Positions 1 through 10,192 are shown, counted from the first letter of the stretch. The stretch: DNA of 64,000 nucleotides from Thiomicrorhabdus sp. (GCF_963677875.1 NZ_OY782564.1:248001-312000), one strand, 5' to 3'. Numbers and translations are program-made. Notes: generated by a model not told the origin, from the letters alone.

Positions 1-631
1 TCAGAGGCGGCAGAGTCTGCTGCATATTATCGAAGACGGTGACCACCTTCGGCACCACATACACCATCAGGAAGAAGACGATTCCCAGTGCAACCGTCAC
101 CATCAATGCCGGATAAATCAATGCCGTTTTCATCTTTTTATTCAGCTGATCGCGCTGTTCGATCGCGTCTGCCAGCCGGGACAGAACTTCGCTCAAATGT
201 CCGCTCTCTTCCCCTGCCTGAATAATAGCAATATAGTCCTGCGGTAATTTGAAGTGCGACACCTGCATCGCCTTCGCCAGAGGATAGCCTTCACTCACTT
301 TAGAATGAAGTCCGCCGATGAAACGGGCAATCTGTTTACTGTTGGTTTGCTGAGACAGGGCTTTCAACGCCTGATTCAACGGCGTTCCCGCTTCGAGAAG
401 CGTGAAGACTTCACGCGTAAACAGCGCCAGATCGGCAGTTGCGATTTTCGGTGCAAACCAGCTTGCCGAAGATTTGGGCGTTTTGCTTCGCCCTTCCAGC
501 CCCTTAATCGCAACCGGGCTCAGTCCCTGCTCACGCAGCCACTGACGCACTTGACGCTCGGAATCCGCCTCATGCATCCCTTTACGCTGTCGGCCATCGG
601 CACTCAGCGCACGATATTCATACAGAGCCAT
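1..631 (-). CDS. gspF: Type II secretion inner-membrane protein GspF (partial, C-terminus outside window)
   Basis: GspF is the polytopic inner-membrane protein of the type II secretion system that links the GspE ATPase to the pseudopilus. The frame opens with ATG at 631, reads MALYEYRALSADG, and runs off the left edge after about 210 codons. The first cytoplasmic T2SSF domain is complete, including the typical EAGTPLNQAL and EESGHLSEVL segments. The first membrane helix follows (ALIYPALMVTVALGIVFFLM) and ends near VVPKV. The second repeat and the remaining helices lie outside the window. The start is 23 bases after the gspE stop, so the gene is the downstream member of a gspC-D-E-F operon. 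Confidence 0.93.
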   Translation of the reverse strand, partial: MALYEYRALSADGRQRKGMHEADSERQVRQWLREQGLSPVAIKGLEGRSKTPKSSASWFAPKIATADLALFTREVFTLLEAGTPLNQALKALSQQTNSKQIARFIGGLHSKVSEGYPLAKAMQVSHFKLPQDYIAIIQAGEESGHLSEVLSRLADAIEQRDQLNKKMKTALIYPALMVTVALGIVFFLMVYVVPKVVTVFDNMQQTLPPL

Positions 632-654
632 CGTTTTCCCCGCTCAAACTCGCA

Positions 655-2112
655 CTAATTCTGGGTGACACGCAACACTTCTTCCAAACTGGTTTTACCA
701 TCCAGTACCGCCTGATAGCCGCTTTGATTGATCGACGGCGTTTTCTGACGCAAATAACTTTCCATTTCGGCTTCAGCAGCATCGGCGTGAATCATCCGGC
801 GCACTTCGTCATCGACCACCAGCAATTCAAACAACCCCATTCGACCCTGATATCCGCTGTGCTGACAATGATCGCAACCAACCGGTTGATAGATGGTCGC
901 ATCTTCTACGCCCATCAGACGGCACTCGCTTTCATCTGCGACATGCGCCTGTTTGCAATGTGGGCAAAGGCGGCGTACCAACCGTTGTGCCAACACGCCG
1001 ACCAGACTGGACGAAATCAGGAAGGATTCAATCCCCATATCCCGTAAACGGGTCACAGCGCCGACGGCCGTGTTGGTATGCAACGTCGATAGAACCAGAT
1101 GCCCGGTCAAAGACGCCTGTACCGCGATCTCCGCGGTTTCAATATCACGAATTTCCCCGATCATTACCACGTCCGGATCCTGACGCAGCAAGGCTCTCAA
1201 ACCTTTGGCAAACGTCATATCGGCTTTCATGTTGACCTGAGTCTGATTAATACCTTCAATGTTGTATTCGACCGGATCCTCAATGGTCATAATATTGCGC
1301 TCACTGCTGTTGAGGCGCGTCAACCCCGCATAGAGCGTCGTCGACTTACCGGAACCAGTTGGCCCGGTGACCAGAAAAATACCATGCGCTTTGGACAAGG
1401 CTTGCTGCACCCCGGATTCCAAATTCTCCGGCAGCCCAAGATCCTGCAGGGTCAAACGCTCGGAACTCTTATCGAGCAGACGCAGCACCACCCGTTCGCC
1501 AAAGCTTGAAGGAACGGTGGATACCCGCAGATCGACAGCTCGCCCCCCCAGTTTCAGGGAAATTCTCCCATCTTGAGGCAGACGTTTTTCGGCGATATCC
1601 AGTTTGGCCATTACCTTGATACGTGAAACCAGCATGGATGCCAATCCGACTTTGGGCGTCAAAACGGTATTCAAAACCCCGTCGACCCGAAAGCGGATCC
1701 GCAACTGATTTTCGAAGGGTTCAATATGAATATCGGAAGCATCGGCCCGAATGGCCTCGGTCAGAACAGCATTCAGCAACTTGATGATCGGCGCATCGTC
1801 GGCACTGTCCAGCAAGTCTTCCGGCTCGCCAAGTTCGGCAACCACCATCGCCAGATCTTCGCCTTCCAGTCCTTCAATGGATTCCATCGAAGATTGCGAA
1901 CTGTTGGCATAACGGTTTTGAATTTTCCGTTCAAAAGCCTCGCTGGAAAGCCGCTCGATCTCAACCGGCAGATTGACCAGACGACTTTGCAAATCCTGCA
2001 GAGCCGTCAAGGGGGTTTTGTCGGTAATGAAAAGCTTGAAACCACCGTCTACCGAATCGGAGAGAACCACTTCATTCGTGCGGGCAAAACTAAAAGGAAT
2101 TTCGACCATCAT
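655..2112 (-). CDS. gspE: Type II secretion ATPase GspE
   Basis: GspE is the cytoplasmic hexameric ATPase that powers pseudopilus assembly. The 485-residue protein has the Walker A motif GPTGSGKST at about residues 250-258. An Asp box (TIEDPVEY) and a Walker B region (PDVVMIGEIRD, about 313-323) follow, then a His box (LVLSTLHTN). A tetracysteine zinc motif is formed by C383/C386 and C413/C416. The N-terminal GspL-binding part is short but within the family range. The start overlaps the gspD stop as ATGA, which indicates translational coupling. A second Met follows directly, so the exact start could be one codon later. Confidence 0.97.
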   Translation of the reverse strand: MMVEIPFSFARTNEVVLSDSVDGGFKLFITDKTPLTALQDLQSRLVNLPVEIERLSSEAFERKIQNRYANSSQSSMESIEGLEGEDLAMVVAELGEPEDLLDSADDAPIIKLLNAVLTEAIRADASDIHIEPFENQLRIRFRVDGVLNTVLTPKVGLASMLVSRIKVMAKLDIAEKRLPQDGRISLKLGGRAVDLRVSTVPSSFGERVVLRLLDKSSERLTLQDLGLPENLESGVQQALSKAHGIFLVTGPTGSGKSTTLYAGLTRLNSSERNIMTIEDPVEYNIEGINQTQVNMKADMTFAKGLRALLRQDPDVVMIGEIRDIETAEIAVQASLTGHLVLSTLHTNTAVGAVTRLRDMGIESFLISSSLVGVLAQRLVRRLCPHCKQAHVADESECRLMGVEDATIYQPVGCDHCQHSGYQGRMGLFELLVVDDEVRRMIHADAAEAEMESYLRQKTPSINQSGYQAVLDGKTSLEEVLRVTQN

Positions 2113-4334
2113 AGGCCAAGAAGCTCCTCGGATGACCCCGGATAAACTTTTAAGCCTCCGACTGAAAAAGGGGTATCGGAAGTTCTGTCTTCCTGAACGA
2201 CTACCGTTTCCGCTGGCTTGTCAACTGCCTTGGCATCACTGCGCGGTGACGCTTTGCTGTCAGACACAGCCGTTTTACCGCTGACATCCTGAGGCTCAAC
2301 CGGATCCACTTTCCCTTCTTTCCACTGCTGTAAAGTCGGCAACCTTGGTCTCAAACCTTCCAGCATGCCGGTTTCTTTCTGCAACATCCGCTGCTGCTCA
2401 CCGTAAATGTAACGGTACTTTTTCTGACTGTAATAATCACTGGTCGTATTATCGCGGACGATGATCGGGCGCAGGAACACCATCAGATTCACTTTCTCGC
2501 GCTGATTGTCGGTCGAGCGGAACAAAGCCCCCAAGCCTGGAATATCTCCAAGACCGGGAACTTTGGAGACCACTTCGGTCTCTTTTTCATTAATCAACCC
2601 ACCCAGAACGACCACTTTTCCGTCTCCGACAATGACCTTGGTTTTAATCTGACGCTTAGAGGTTTGAATATCAACCGCCTCGCCTTTCGGCAGAATGTCG
2701 GAGACTTCCTGATCGATATCGAGATAAATCTCATTGCCTTCGTTGATCTGAGGCTTGACCTTCAGAGACAAACCGACGTTTTCGCGCTCGATGGTGTTGA
2801 AAGCATCACTGACCGACGAAGTTGTACTGGTATAGCTTCCCGTCTGAATCGGCACTTCGCGCCCAACCAGTATTTCGGCTTCTTCGTTATCCAGCGTCAG
2901 AATCGACGGAGTCGCGAGAATATTCGAGGACGAATCGCTGTGCAAGGCAGTCAGCAAGGCGCCCCAGCCGGTACTGCCGGACGCATCCACATCGCCGCCG
3001 CCCAGCGTGATTCCGGTACTGATGGCTGCGGCCTGTTTGGCCACATCACCGACGTTGCCCAGAATCGATGCCAGACTACCGCTCAAGTTCAAGATACCGA
3101 CACCGTTGTTACCAAGGACTCCCCACTCAACACCGAGCGCCGCAGCCTTATCTTCGGAAATTTCCACAAAAATGGCCTCGATCAGCACCTGAGCCCGGCG
3201 GATATCCAACTGCTTGATAACATTCTTCAACGCACTGACGACAGCAACCGGCGCACTGAGAATCACCGCATTCATGCGCTCGTCAGCCTCGATGCTGATC
3301 TGTTCTTTCAATTGGCTGGAATCCACACGCGCCAAGTTACTGCTTGCCGGTTCCCCCTTACTCTGTGCCGGGACATTTGCTGCAGCATCCGGAGCGCTTG
3401 CCGGCGTATTCGCCGAAGCCGTTTCGGCAGAAGATACGCTTAACAGCGTGCGGTTACCGGCAATTTTCTGCAGAATCGGCACCAGGTCGGCCGCTTTCGC
3501 ATACCGCAGATAGACCACTTGAACCTTCCCTTCGGACGCTACCGGCACATCCAGCTCGGCGACCAGCGCACGCAACATCATGCGTTTTTGCTCGTCACCG
3601 CTCAATATCAGACGATTGGAGCGCTCATCAAAAGTTACGTTGACATCCAGCCCCCCCTGATTCTTCGGCAATACCGATTTCAGCGTCTTCGCCATCTCTT
3701 CCGCCGCCGCATGCTGGATAGTGATCACTTCAAAATGCCCTTGAGTGTCGACATCCACGCGTTTCAGGATACTTTTGAGCCGCTGAATATTTGCAACCGT
3801 ATCCGTGACAATCAACGTATTGCTTTCCGCCAGAGCGACCAGATGGCCTTCCCTTGCGACCAGAGGACGCAGAACCGCCACCAGCTTGGTGGCTTCAACG
3901 TGATCGACCGGAATCACTTCGCTGACCCAGGACTCGCTGTTTTCTTTCCAGGTACGATAGGACAACTGATCCCGAGCCAGGTTCGCCGGAACGATTTTAA
4001 TCACATCGCCGCTCGGCACGGCCACATATCCGTGAACGTTCAAAACCGCCAACAGGGTTTTGTAGAGAGCATTCGGGTTCATGCCGTCCGGCGCAATCAA
4101 AGTCACCTTGCCCTTGACGCGTGGATCGATGATAAAGTTCTGCCCGGAGATTTTCGCGACGGCTTCAATCACCGTGGTAATATCCACGTCTTTAAAATTC
4201 TGCACCAGATCCCCTGCCGCCTGACCGGCGGTAGTACACAAAAGCCCGACACCAAAAGCCAGGGCTCTCAGGCGCATGGAAAAACGGCGTCTGGAGTTTT
4301 TCTCATCGCGACGACGCGGATAGGTTGAATACAT
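2109..4334 (-). CDS. gspD: Type II secretion outer-membrane secretin GspD
   Basis: GspD forms the outer-membrane channel of the type II secretion system. The 741-residue protein has a basic N-terminus and a signal sequence (LRALAFGVGLLCTTAGQAA, cleavage near residue 40). The N0 domain begins at DLVQNFKDVDI, followed by N1-N3 ring domains. A Ser/Ala-rich loop lies around residues 300-335. The secretin core has the signature VPGLGDIPGLGALFRS and ends in MVFLRPIIV. A C-terminal tail of about 90 residues may be the pilotin-binding S-domain. Met20 (MRLRALAF) is an alternative start that would give a more conventional signal peptide. The gene lies between gspC and gspE on the same strand. Confidence 0.97.
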   Translation of the reverse strand: MYSTYPRRRDEKNSRRRFSMRLRALAFGVGLLCTTAGQAAGDLVQNFKDVDITTVIEAVAKISGQNFIIDPRVKGKVTLIAPDGMNPNALYKTLLAVLNVHGYVAVPSGDVIKIVPANLARDQLSYRTWKENSESWVSEVIPVDHVEATKLVAVLRPLVAREGHLVALAESNTLIVTDTVANIQRLKSILKRVDVDTQGHFEVITIQHAAAEEMAKTLKSVLPKNQGGLDVNVTFDERSNRLILSGDEQKRMMLRALVAELDVPVASEGKVQVVYLRYAKAADLVPILQKIAGNRTLLSVSSAETASANTPASAPDAAANVPAQSKGEPASSNLARVDSSQLKEQISIEADERMNAVILSAPVAVVSALKNVIKQLDIRRAQVLIEAIFVEISEDKAAALGVEWGVLGNNGVGILNLSGSLASILGNVGDVAKQAAAISTGITLGGGDVDASGSTGWGALLTALHSDSSSNILATPSILTLDNEEAEILVGREVPIQTGSYTSTTSSVSDAFNTIERENVGLSLKVKPQINEGNEIYLDIDQEVSDILPKGEAVDIQTSKRQIKTKVIVGDGKVVVLGGLINEKETEVVSKVPGLGDIPGLGALFRSTDNQREKVNLMVFLRPIIVRDNTTSDYYSQKKYRYIYGEQQRMLQKETGMLEGLRPRLPTLQQWKEGKVDPVEPQDVSGKTAVSDSKASPRSDAKAVDKPAETVVVQEDRTSDTPFSVGGLKVYPGSSEELLGL

Positions 4335-4370
4335 AAAAACGTTTCCTTGTTATTAACCGGTTTTCCGGAA

Positions 4371-5249
4371 TCAGTTCAGATTGACTTCAACCGAAATTTC
4401 CTGGCCTTTTCTTTCTAATGTCATCGTAAACAGAGTCTGGGTCAGCATCGCCTGCCATTTGGCCGGCGAAGTCGCTAACTCGGCGATCGCCGTACCGTCG
4501 ACCGCTTTCAGCTGGTCGCCGGATTCAAATCCCAACGCTGTGAAAATTGCTTTCTCTTTGCGGGGCCATAATTTGACCGAAGTGATTTTGCCGTTTTTCT
4601 GTACCGGCTGAAAACGCACATACTGAGTAATGTTGATCGGAGAGGCTTTCAGCTGCTCTTTGATTGTTTGCAGACGCTCTTTTTGCGAGGCATCCAAAGA
4701 CGGATTCTCTGTAGAAGTCGACCCGGTGACATCCAGCGTTTCGTCGCGGCCCTGCAACGGAATTTCTTCCAGCACCCCGCGATTGGATATCACAATCGAG
4801 TCTTTCAAAACTTCCACCAGCTCGACACGATCACGCAAGGTTTCTCCAACGGCGACAACTTTACTCGCCGAACCGTCCTTCAGAACCGCAACCCCGCCGT
4901 CGGCGGTTTTTAACAAACCGATCAGTTTGACATTGAGCCGACTTTCCTGAATCGGCTGCTCGCTGACGACCACCGCTTTCTCTTCGGTTTTCTTTTCCGG
5001 CTTGCCAAACAGATAGACAAATCCCGGACTGGAAGCGGACAAATCTGCCGAACTGACTTCGCTCCCCTGCAGAATCGGCAGCTGAGGACTCAACGGCTTG
5101 TCGAACCAGCGAGCCGCCATACCGCCAACCTGCCAGGCAATCAGAATCAACAGAAGCACAAACAGCCAGCGAGCTGCCGATGCCTGCCTCGCAGCCCCGG
5201 GGATCAATTTTTCATAATGGATAAACGACGTCAAAAACTCCGACCTCAA
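4371..5249 (-). CDS. gspC: Type II secretion clamp protein GspC
   Basis: GspC connects the inner-membrane platform to the secretin. The 292-residue protein has a short cytoplasmic head, one transmembrane helix at about residues 28-46 (WLFVLLLILIAWQVGGMAAR) and a linker. An HR homology domain follows around residues 100-165 (LNVKLIGLLKTADGGVAVL). The C-terminal PDZ-like domain, about residues 195-290, includes FTALGFESGDQLKAVDG. This is the canonical C, D, E, F order with short gaps. The 117-base gap upstream of the start separates it from the pyruvate-kinase-like gene and probably contains the operon promoter, although I could not identify convincing -35/-10 boxes. Confidence 0.93.
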   Translation of the reverse strand: MRSEFLTSFIHYEKLIPGAARQASAARWLFVLLLILIAWQVGGMAARWFDKPLSPQLPILQGSEVSSADLSASSPGFVYLFGKPEKKTEEKAVVVSEQPIQESRLNVKLIGLLKTADGGVAVLKDGSASKVVAVGETLRDRVELVEVLKDSIVISNRGVLEEIPLQGRDETLDVTGSTSTENPSLDASQKERLQTIKEQLKASPINITQYVRFQPVQKNGKITSVKLWPRKEKAIFTALGFESGDQLKAVDGTAIAELATSPAKWQAMLTQTLFTMTLERKGQEISVEVNLN

Positions 5250-5366
5250 ATATAGCGGACTTCAAAGCCTAAACAGGAATAATTCGCAATTAGGTAAAAA
5301 GGACTATTGTAACCGATGACCGACAAAATAAAACGCTTTCTCTCAACAAGAACCCCGAGTAAAAAA

Positions 5367-7220
5367 CTACAGGCTCCAACCACTTAAAAAGTTTAATTTT
5401 TTACGCTGGCGATGTTCCATTCTCGACAGAATGTTATCCAGAACCCGCAGAGTATCGCTTAGAAAAGCTCCCTTGTTCAACATAACACATTCCGCACGCA
5501 CACTCATGGCCGCGTCGGTAATCTCGGGCCGCGAAATCACGCCGCTCTTGTTCAGCGTTTCCAACACTTGCGTTGCCCAGATAACCGGCACCTGTGCGGC
5601 GGCGCAAAGCCAGAGAATATCTTCCTGAATTTCCGCCAGCCGGACACTGCCCAACTCGACCGCAAGATCGCCACGGGCAATCATCACCGCAAACGGAATC
5701 CGGTCAATATGTTTCAAGAGAATCGCCGCCAGATTACGCACCCCTTCACGGGTTTCTATTTTAGCGACAATCGGCAGATCGCCCGCTTGGAGCTGTTGCA
5801 ATTTCTGCTGCAGTACGCCGATGTCTCCGACCTTCTGTACAAAAGAAAGCGCCACCAGATCCGCATGGCTCGCAATGCATTGCAAATCCTGTTCGTCTTT
5901 TGCGCTCAAGGGCGGCAGCTGCAAAACGGTTTCCGGGAAATTCACCCCCTTGTCGGCTTTGATCTTCACGCCGTTCGCTCCGGCAACATCGACTCTTAAC
6001 CAAACACCTTTCTCATCAATGTTTTCAATACGGCATCCGAGCTTACCGTCATCAATCCAGACCGACTGCCCCTCTTCAAGCTGATCAAGTATTTCCGGCA
6101 GCGTAATCGAAACAATGGTCGGGTGAAGTTCGCGGCCATTTTCATCGTAGCGGGCCGCATGACAATGGCGATGAGTTCGACTCAGTAAAATCCGCTCGCC
6201 TTTCTGAACGCGGATCTCGACCGGTTCCCCCTCGAATTCCGGCAGTTTAAAACTGCCCAGGTGCTTGAGTTTGCCTTTTTCATTGATGCGTTGCCAGCGA
6301 ATTTCCGTTTTGGGAACCAGATAGCAATTCTGTTCACAGAGCCCTTTCCAGGTTCCATCCGATAACGACTGATGGATACGCAGCACACGACTTTTCCCGC
6401 GGGCGTCCTCAAACACCAAAACGTCGCCAATGTGCAGCTGCGCAATAACTTCTTTCGACAGCGGCAGACGCGGTACCGTTTCAGGCGAGGCCGCCAGGTC
6501 TTCTTGAGACAATTCCTTCGGATAAAACACCACTTCGGCCGGCGCCAACAGTTTTCCGGTCGGTTTTTTACTGACTTTCAGATGAACCACCGCCGGCCCG
6601 AGCATTAAATCGTTCGTTCTCAATTTATGGCCGGCAAGATCGAACATGATTCTGGCCTCGATTCCCAGCTCTTTTTGTGCCTTGCGAATATGTTTCACCA
6701 TCTGATGCCATTCCGCAGCGCCGTCATGTGCGCAATTAATTCGGAAGCAATCGGCTCCGGCCTTAAGCCATTCCTTTACCAAGTCGGCGTTCCAAGCCGC
6801 CTGTGTCGGCAGCGTAACCATAATTCTGGCATTGCGATGCCCTGAACGCTGCGGCCCGAACAACATATTGGTTTCGTCGCTCAGAATCTGTTCGGACGGA
6901 CAAAAATCGGCGTAATCCAGTTGAAAATCTTGCGAAGACAGCTGCCCGAGAAGCGATAAAACACCTTCCAGCGCGCGCATCACATTCGCCTCGGAATGCG
7001 CCAGCGAAGAAATGGAACAGGCGGACAAGCGTTTCTGCAAATCGGTCAGATTATGCTGCCGCAAAGCAATATACAAAGCGAGATTATATTGTCGCGCACT
7101 TGCTGTTTCCGGAGTCAAGCCGGCCTCTTCCAGCTTGGCCTGCGCCTGCTCTACGACCGAACGGCGCAATTGAAGAACATCGTTAAATAAACTTTCGATA
7201 TCTGAAGCATCGTAACGCAA
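5367..7220 (-). CDS. Atypical pyruvate-kinase-like protein with N-terminal extension
   Basis: The 617-residue protein carries a pyruvate-kinase fold starting only at about residue 130 (ARIMVTLPTQAAW) after an uncharacterised helical extension. Recognisable core motifs are GADCFRINCAHD, VAKIETREG, MIARGDLAVELG and WATQVLETLNKSG. The catalytic Lys in KIE, the metal-binding Glu/Asp and the Thr of ATQ are therefore kept. The DTKG motif reads DLAG, the usual SHG reads AHD, and MLSGETA reads MLNKGAF, so monovalent-cation and phosphate contacts differ. The B domain is enlarged, and the regulatory C-terminal domain is absent. The start is a TTG at 7220 preceded by GAGGTG at about 10 bases; no ATG is available in frame. 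Genuine pyruvate kinase activity is possible but not certain. Confidence 0.75.
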   Translation of the reverse strand: MRYDASDIESLFNDVLQLRRSVVEQAQAKLEEAGLTPETASARQYNLALYIALRQHNLTDLQKRLSACSISSLAHSEANVMRALEGVLSLLGQLSSQDFQLDYADFCPSEQILSDETNMLFGPQRSGHRNARIMVTLPTQAAWNADLVKEWLKAGADCFRINCAHDGAAEWHQMVKHIRKAQKELGIEARIMFDLAGHKLRTNDLMLGPAVVHLKVSKKPTGKLLAPAEVVFYPKELSQEDLAASPETVPRLPLSKEVIAQLHIGDVLVFEDARGKSRVLRIHQSLSDGTWKGLCEQNCYLVPKTEIRWQRINEKGKLKHLGSFKLPEFEGEPVEIRVQKGERILLSRTHRHCHAARYDENGRELHPTIVSITLPEILDQLEEGQSVWIDDGKLGCRIENIDEKGVWLRVDVAGANGVKIKADKGVNFPETVLQLPPLSAKDEQDLQCIASHADLVALSFVQKVGDIGVLQQKLQQLQAGDLPIVAKIETREGVRNLAAILLKHIDRIPFAVMIARGDLAVELGSVRLAEIQEDILWLCAAAQVPVIWATQVLETLNKSGVISRPEITDAAMSVRAECVMLNKGAFLSDTLRVLDNILSRMEHRQRKKLNFLSGWSL

Positions 7221-7663
7221 AATAGTTTCACCTCAATTCTGGTGCCAATCCTGAAAACGCCCTATTAAACCACGCGACTGTTTCAGCAAAATGACACAAA
7301 GCCGTTTCCGGCAAAAATGCCGTCGAGAAGCGGCTCACAACAGCTCAAAACCGCTCTTTAAACTGCCGGAAGTCATCGGAAAGCATGAACGACGGAGCAA
7401 AAATTCTTTTACATTTTACCCGCGTCGGATATAACCTACACCTAACGCTTGCGTCGCAGACACACCCGATACCCGGTTTTCGGCCAAACTGCGCAGCAGA
7501 AAATCGAAAAAGGCAGACCGCCGGACAAGCAAACCCCGAGAAGCTCGGGAGAGAGTCGCAAGCTCTTCACAGGTTTTTTTCGGGTTTCTTAATTAAGAGC
7601 CGTGAAAATGCGTTTGCCTGAACGACACAGAAAAACAGACAAAATATACAACAGCACAGTCTT
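7221..7663. other. Intergenic region, no gene recognised
   Basis: This 443-base gap lies between the divergently transcribed pyruvate-kinase-like gene and the XRE-cupin gene. A short open frame at 7385-7621 has no recognisable motif and no ribosome-binding site, so I do not call it. The region probably contains the promoters for both flanking genes; I could not pin down convincing boxes. Confidence 0.5.
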
Positions 7664-8251
7664 ATGGATAATCACACAAATCTAGACTCTTTTATCGGAA
7701 AAGTCATCAACAACTTCCGTAAAAAACAAGGCCTCACGATCGCGGAAGTATCCGAACAATCCAATATCAGCCGAGGCATGCTCAGTAAAATCGAAAACGG
7801 TCAGGTTTCCCCAAGTCTCGATTCCTTATTGAGGATTTCCAAAACGCTCGGCGTACCAATTTCCGCCTTTTTCAAGGAGTTCGATTCCGATGGAGAAAGT
7901 GCGCAACTGGTTCGCGGTGACGAACGCTTAGAAGTGGTTCGCCGAGGAACCAAAGTCGGCCACACCTACCATCTGCTCGCATATGACACCGGGCCGAACA
8001 AAACATTCGAGCCCTTCCTGATCTCTCTCGACAACCAGAGCGAAATTTTTCCGTCTTTCAGCCATCAGGGAAAAGTTTTTATGTATCTTCTGGAAGGCGA
8101 AATGGTCTATCGCCACGGCAAATCCAATTATCACATGAAACCGGGCGACTCTCTGACCTACGATGCCTCCATCTCTCACGGCCCGGAAGAGTTGATCCAG
8201 GTACCGATAAAATTCCTCAACATCATTATCTACAACAACGATCAAACCTGA
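7664..8251 (+). CDS. XRE-family transcriptional regulator with C-terminal cupin
   Basis: The 195-residue protein has an N-terminal helix-turn-helix of the XRE/HipB type at about residues 13-67 (KKQGLTIAEVSEQSNISRGM, then LSKIENGQVSPSLDSLLRI). The C-terminal half is a small cupin barrel, about residues 105-185 (VFMYLLEGEMVYRHG, MKPGDSLTYDASISHGPEE). Proteins of this architecture usually sense a small metabolite in the cupin and control nearby catabolic or amine/amino-acid genes. It sits upstream of glnK-amtB and faces the methylamine cluster, so it is the best local candidate regulator for methylamine or ammonium use. That role is inferred from context only. Confidence 0.88.
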   Translation: MDNHTNLDSFIGKVINNFRKKQGLTIAEVSEQSNISRGMLSKIENGQVSPSLDSLLRISKTLGVPISAFFKEFDSDGESAQLVRGDERLEVVRRGTKVGHTYHLLAYDTGPNKTFEPFLISLDNQSEIFPSFSHQGKVFMYLLEGEMVYRHGKSNYHMKPGDSLTYDASISHGPEELIQVPIKFLNIIIYNNDQT

Positions 8252-8263
8252 GCTTCCTCTCCT

Positions 8264-8296
8264 GCACCAAAAAGACGACTTCCCCCTTTTTGGTGC
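8264..8296 (+). terminator. Hairpin downstream of XRE-cupin gene
   Basis: An 11 bp perfect inverted repeat (GCACCAAAAAG and CTTTTTGGTGC) with an 11-base loop begins 12 bases after the regulator stop codon. A weakly T-rich tract (GTCATTTATGTTT) follows. It probably terminates the regulator transcript and separates it from glnK-amtB. Confidence 0.6.
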
Positions 8297-8404
8297 GTCA
8301 TTTATGTTTCCCTTAAGTAAAACTTTGTTCATAAAAGTAAAATAATTTAGATAAATATCTGAATTTAAAAGACTTTTAAATCCTGGCAAGAAACTCTCTA
8401 TTAG

Positions 8405-8833
<429 letters not shown>

Positions 8834-8887
8834 CTCCATTTCCAAACTTACTTAAAAATTATGAGGGAACTTAACTGAGGTAACTTT

Positions 8888-10141
8888 ATGGACAGCAATT
8901 TTTTACAACTCTCCTACGCACTTGACACGTTTTATTTTTTAGTCAGCACCGTTTTCGTTATGTGGATGGCGGCAGGCTTCGCCATGTTGGAAGCCGGTCT
9001 GGTTCGCGGCAAGAACACGGTGGAAATTCTTTCCAAAAACGCACTCTTGTACAGTGTCGCCTGTACCGTCTATCTGGTGGTCGGCTACAACGTCATGTAT
9101 CCGGGCGATCCGATCAGTGCATACCTGCCGAATCTGAGCTTCCTGCTCGGTGCCGATAACACCGTTGACGCCGTTATTGCCGGTGGCGACGATGCGCCTT
9201 ACTACTCGGCGATGTCCGACTTCATCTTCCAGGCGGTATTCGCCGCGGCAACCATGTCGATCGTCTCCGGTGCCATCGCCGAACGCATGAAACTTTGGCC
9301 GTTTCTGATTTTCGCCGTCGTGATGACAGCAGTCATCTACCCGATGGAAGGTTACTGGAAATGGGGCGGCGGCTGGCTTGATCAGCTTGGCTTCCAGGAT
9401 TTTGCCGGTTCGGTTGTCGTCCACATGGCCGGTGCCGCCGCTGCACTTGCCGCCGTCATTATGGTGGGACCGCGTCTGGGACGTTACGGACCAAAAGGCG
9501 AAGTCCGCGTGATTCCGGGGGCTAACCTGCCAATGGCCACTCTGGGGATGTTTATTCTGTGGATGGGCTGGTTCGGCTTTAACGGAGGATCGGAACTGAA
9601 AGTCGCCAATGTTGACGAAGCCAATGCCGTCGCGAAAATTTTCGTCAATACCAATGCCGCCGCTGCCGCAGGAATGATTGTTGCCGCCCTTTTGAGTAAA
9701 ATGAAGTTCGGCAAAACCGACCTGACCATGGTCATCAATGGCGCTCTGGCCGGTCTGGTCGCCATCACGGCCGAGCCGCTTGCGCCATCACCTGGACTGG
9801 CGGTTCTGGTCGGTGCCGTTGGCGGAGCCATTGTGTTCTTCTCGGTTCTGTTCATGGACAAAGTCAAAATCGATGATCCTGTCGGAGCCATCTCGGTTCA
9901 CGGTACCGTTGGTATCTGGGGGATCTTCGCGGTTCTGTTCAGCAACGACAGTGCAACCTTCATGGGGCAGCTGATCGGGACGGTTGCTACCTTTGCCTGG
10001 ATGTTCATCGCGTCTCTTGTCGTCCTGTTCATTATCGACAAAACCATGGGACTGCGCCCTTCTAAAGAGGAAGAGATGGAAGGTATGGACTACAAAGAAT
10101 GTGGTATGGAAGCCTATCCGGAGTTCGATCACAAGCAGTAA
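8888..10141 (+). CDS. amtB: Ammonium channel AmtB
   Basis: AmtB conducts ammonia/ammonium across the inner membrane and is gated by GlnK. The 417-residue protein has about 11 hydrophobic helices. Family signatures include FAMLEAGLVRGKN, FQAVFAAATMSIVSGAIAER, DFAGSVVVHMAGAAAALAA and VHGTVGIWG, which supply the pore histidines. The short acidic cytoplasmic tail ends in EEEMEGMDYKECGMEAYPEF. The start has GAGG about 8 bases upstream. It lies directly after glnK and is followed by a strong terminator. The pairing next to a methylamine-nitrogen pathway suggests it recaptures or exchanges ammonium. It could also carry methylammonium, a known AmtB substrate analogue. Confidence 0.97.
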   Translation: MDSNFLQLSYALDTFYFLVSTVFVMWMAAGFAMLEAGLVRGKNTVEILSKNALLYSVACTVYLVVGYNVMYPGDPISAYLPNLSFLLGADNTVDAVIAGGDDAPYYSAMSDFIFQAVFAAATMSIVSGAIAERMKLWPFLIFAVVMTAVIYPMEGYWKWGGGWLDQLGFQDFAGSVVVHMAGAAAALAAVIMVGPRLGRYGPKGEVRVIPGANLPMATLGMFILWMGWFGFNGGSELKVANVDEANAVAKIFVNTNAAAAAGMIVAALLSKMKFGKTDLTMVINGALAGLVAITAEPLAPSPGLAVLVGAVGGAIVFFSVLFMDKVKIDDPVGAISVHGTVGIWGIFAVLFSNDSATFMGQLIGTVATFAWMFIASLVVLFIIDKTMGLRPSKEEEMEGMDYKECGMEAYPEFDHKQ

Positions 10142-10166
10142 ATATCCAAGGCATTTCTGCTGACCT

Positions 10167-10192
10167 AAAGGCCGCATCAAGCGGCCTTTTTT
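10167..10192 (+). terminator. Rho-independent terminator after amtB
   Basis: A GC-rich stem AAAGGCCGC / GCGGCCTTT with a 5-base loop ends in six Ts, 25 bases after the amtB stop. It is a classical intrinsic terminator for the glnK-amtB transcript. Confidence 0.9.

Noticed and set aside
7385..7621. 78-codon open frame in the gap before the XRE-cupin gene
   Set aside because: No ribosome-binding site, no motif and an improbable basic composition; treated as non-coding.
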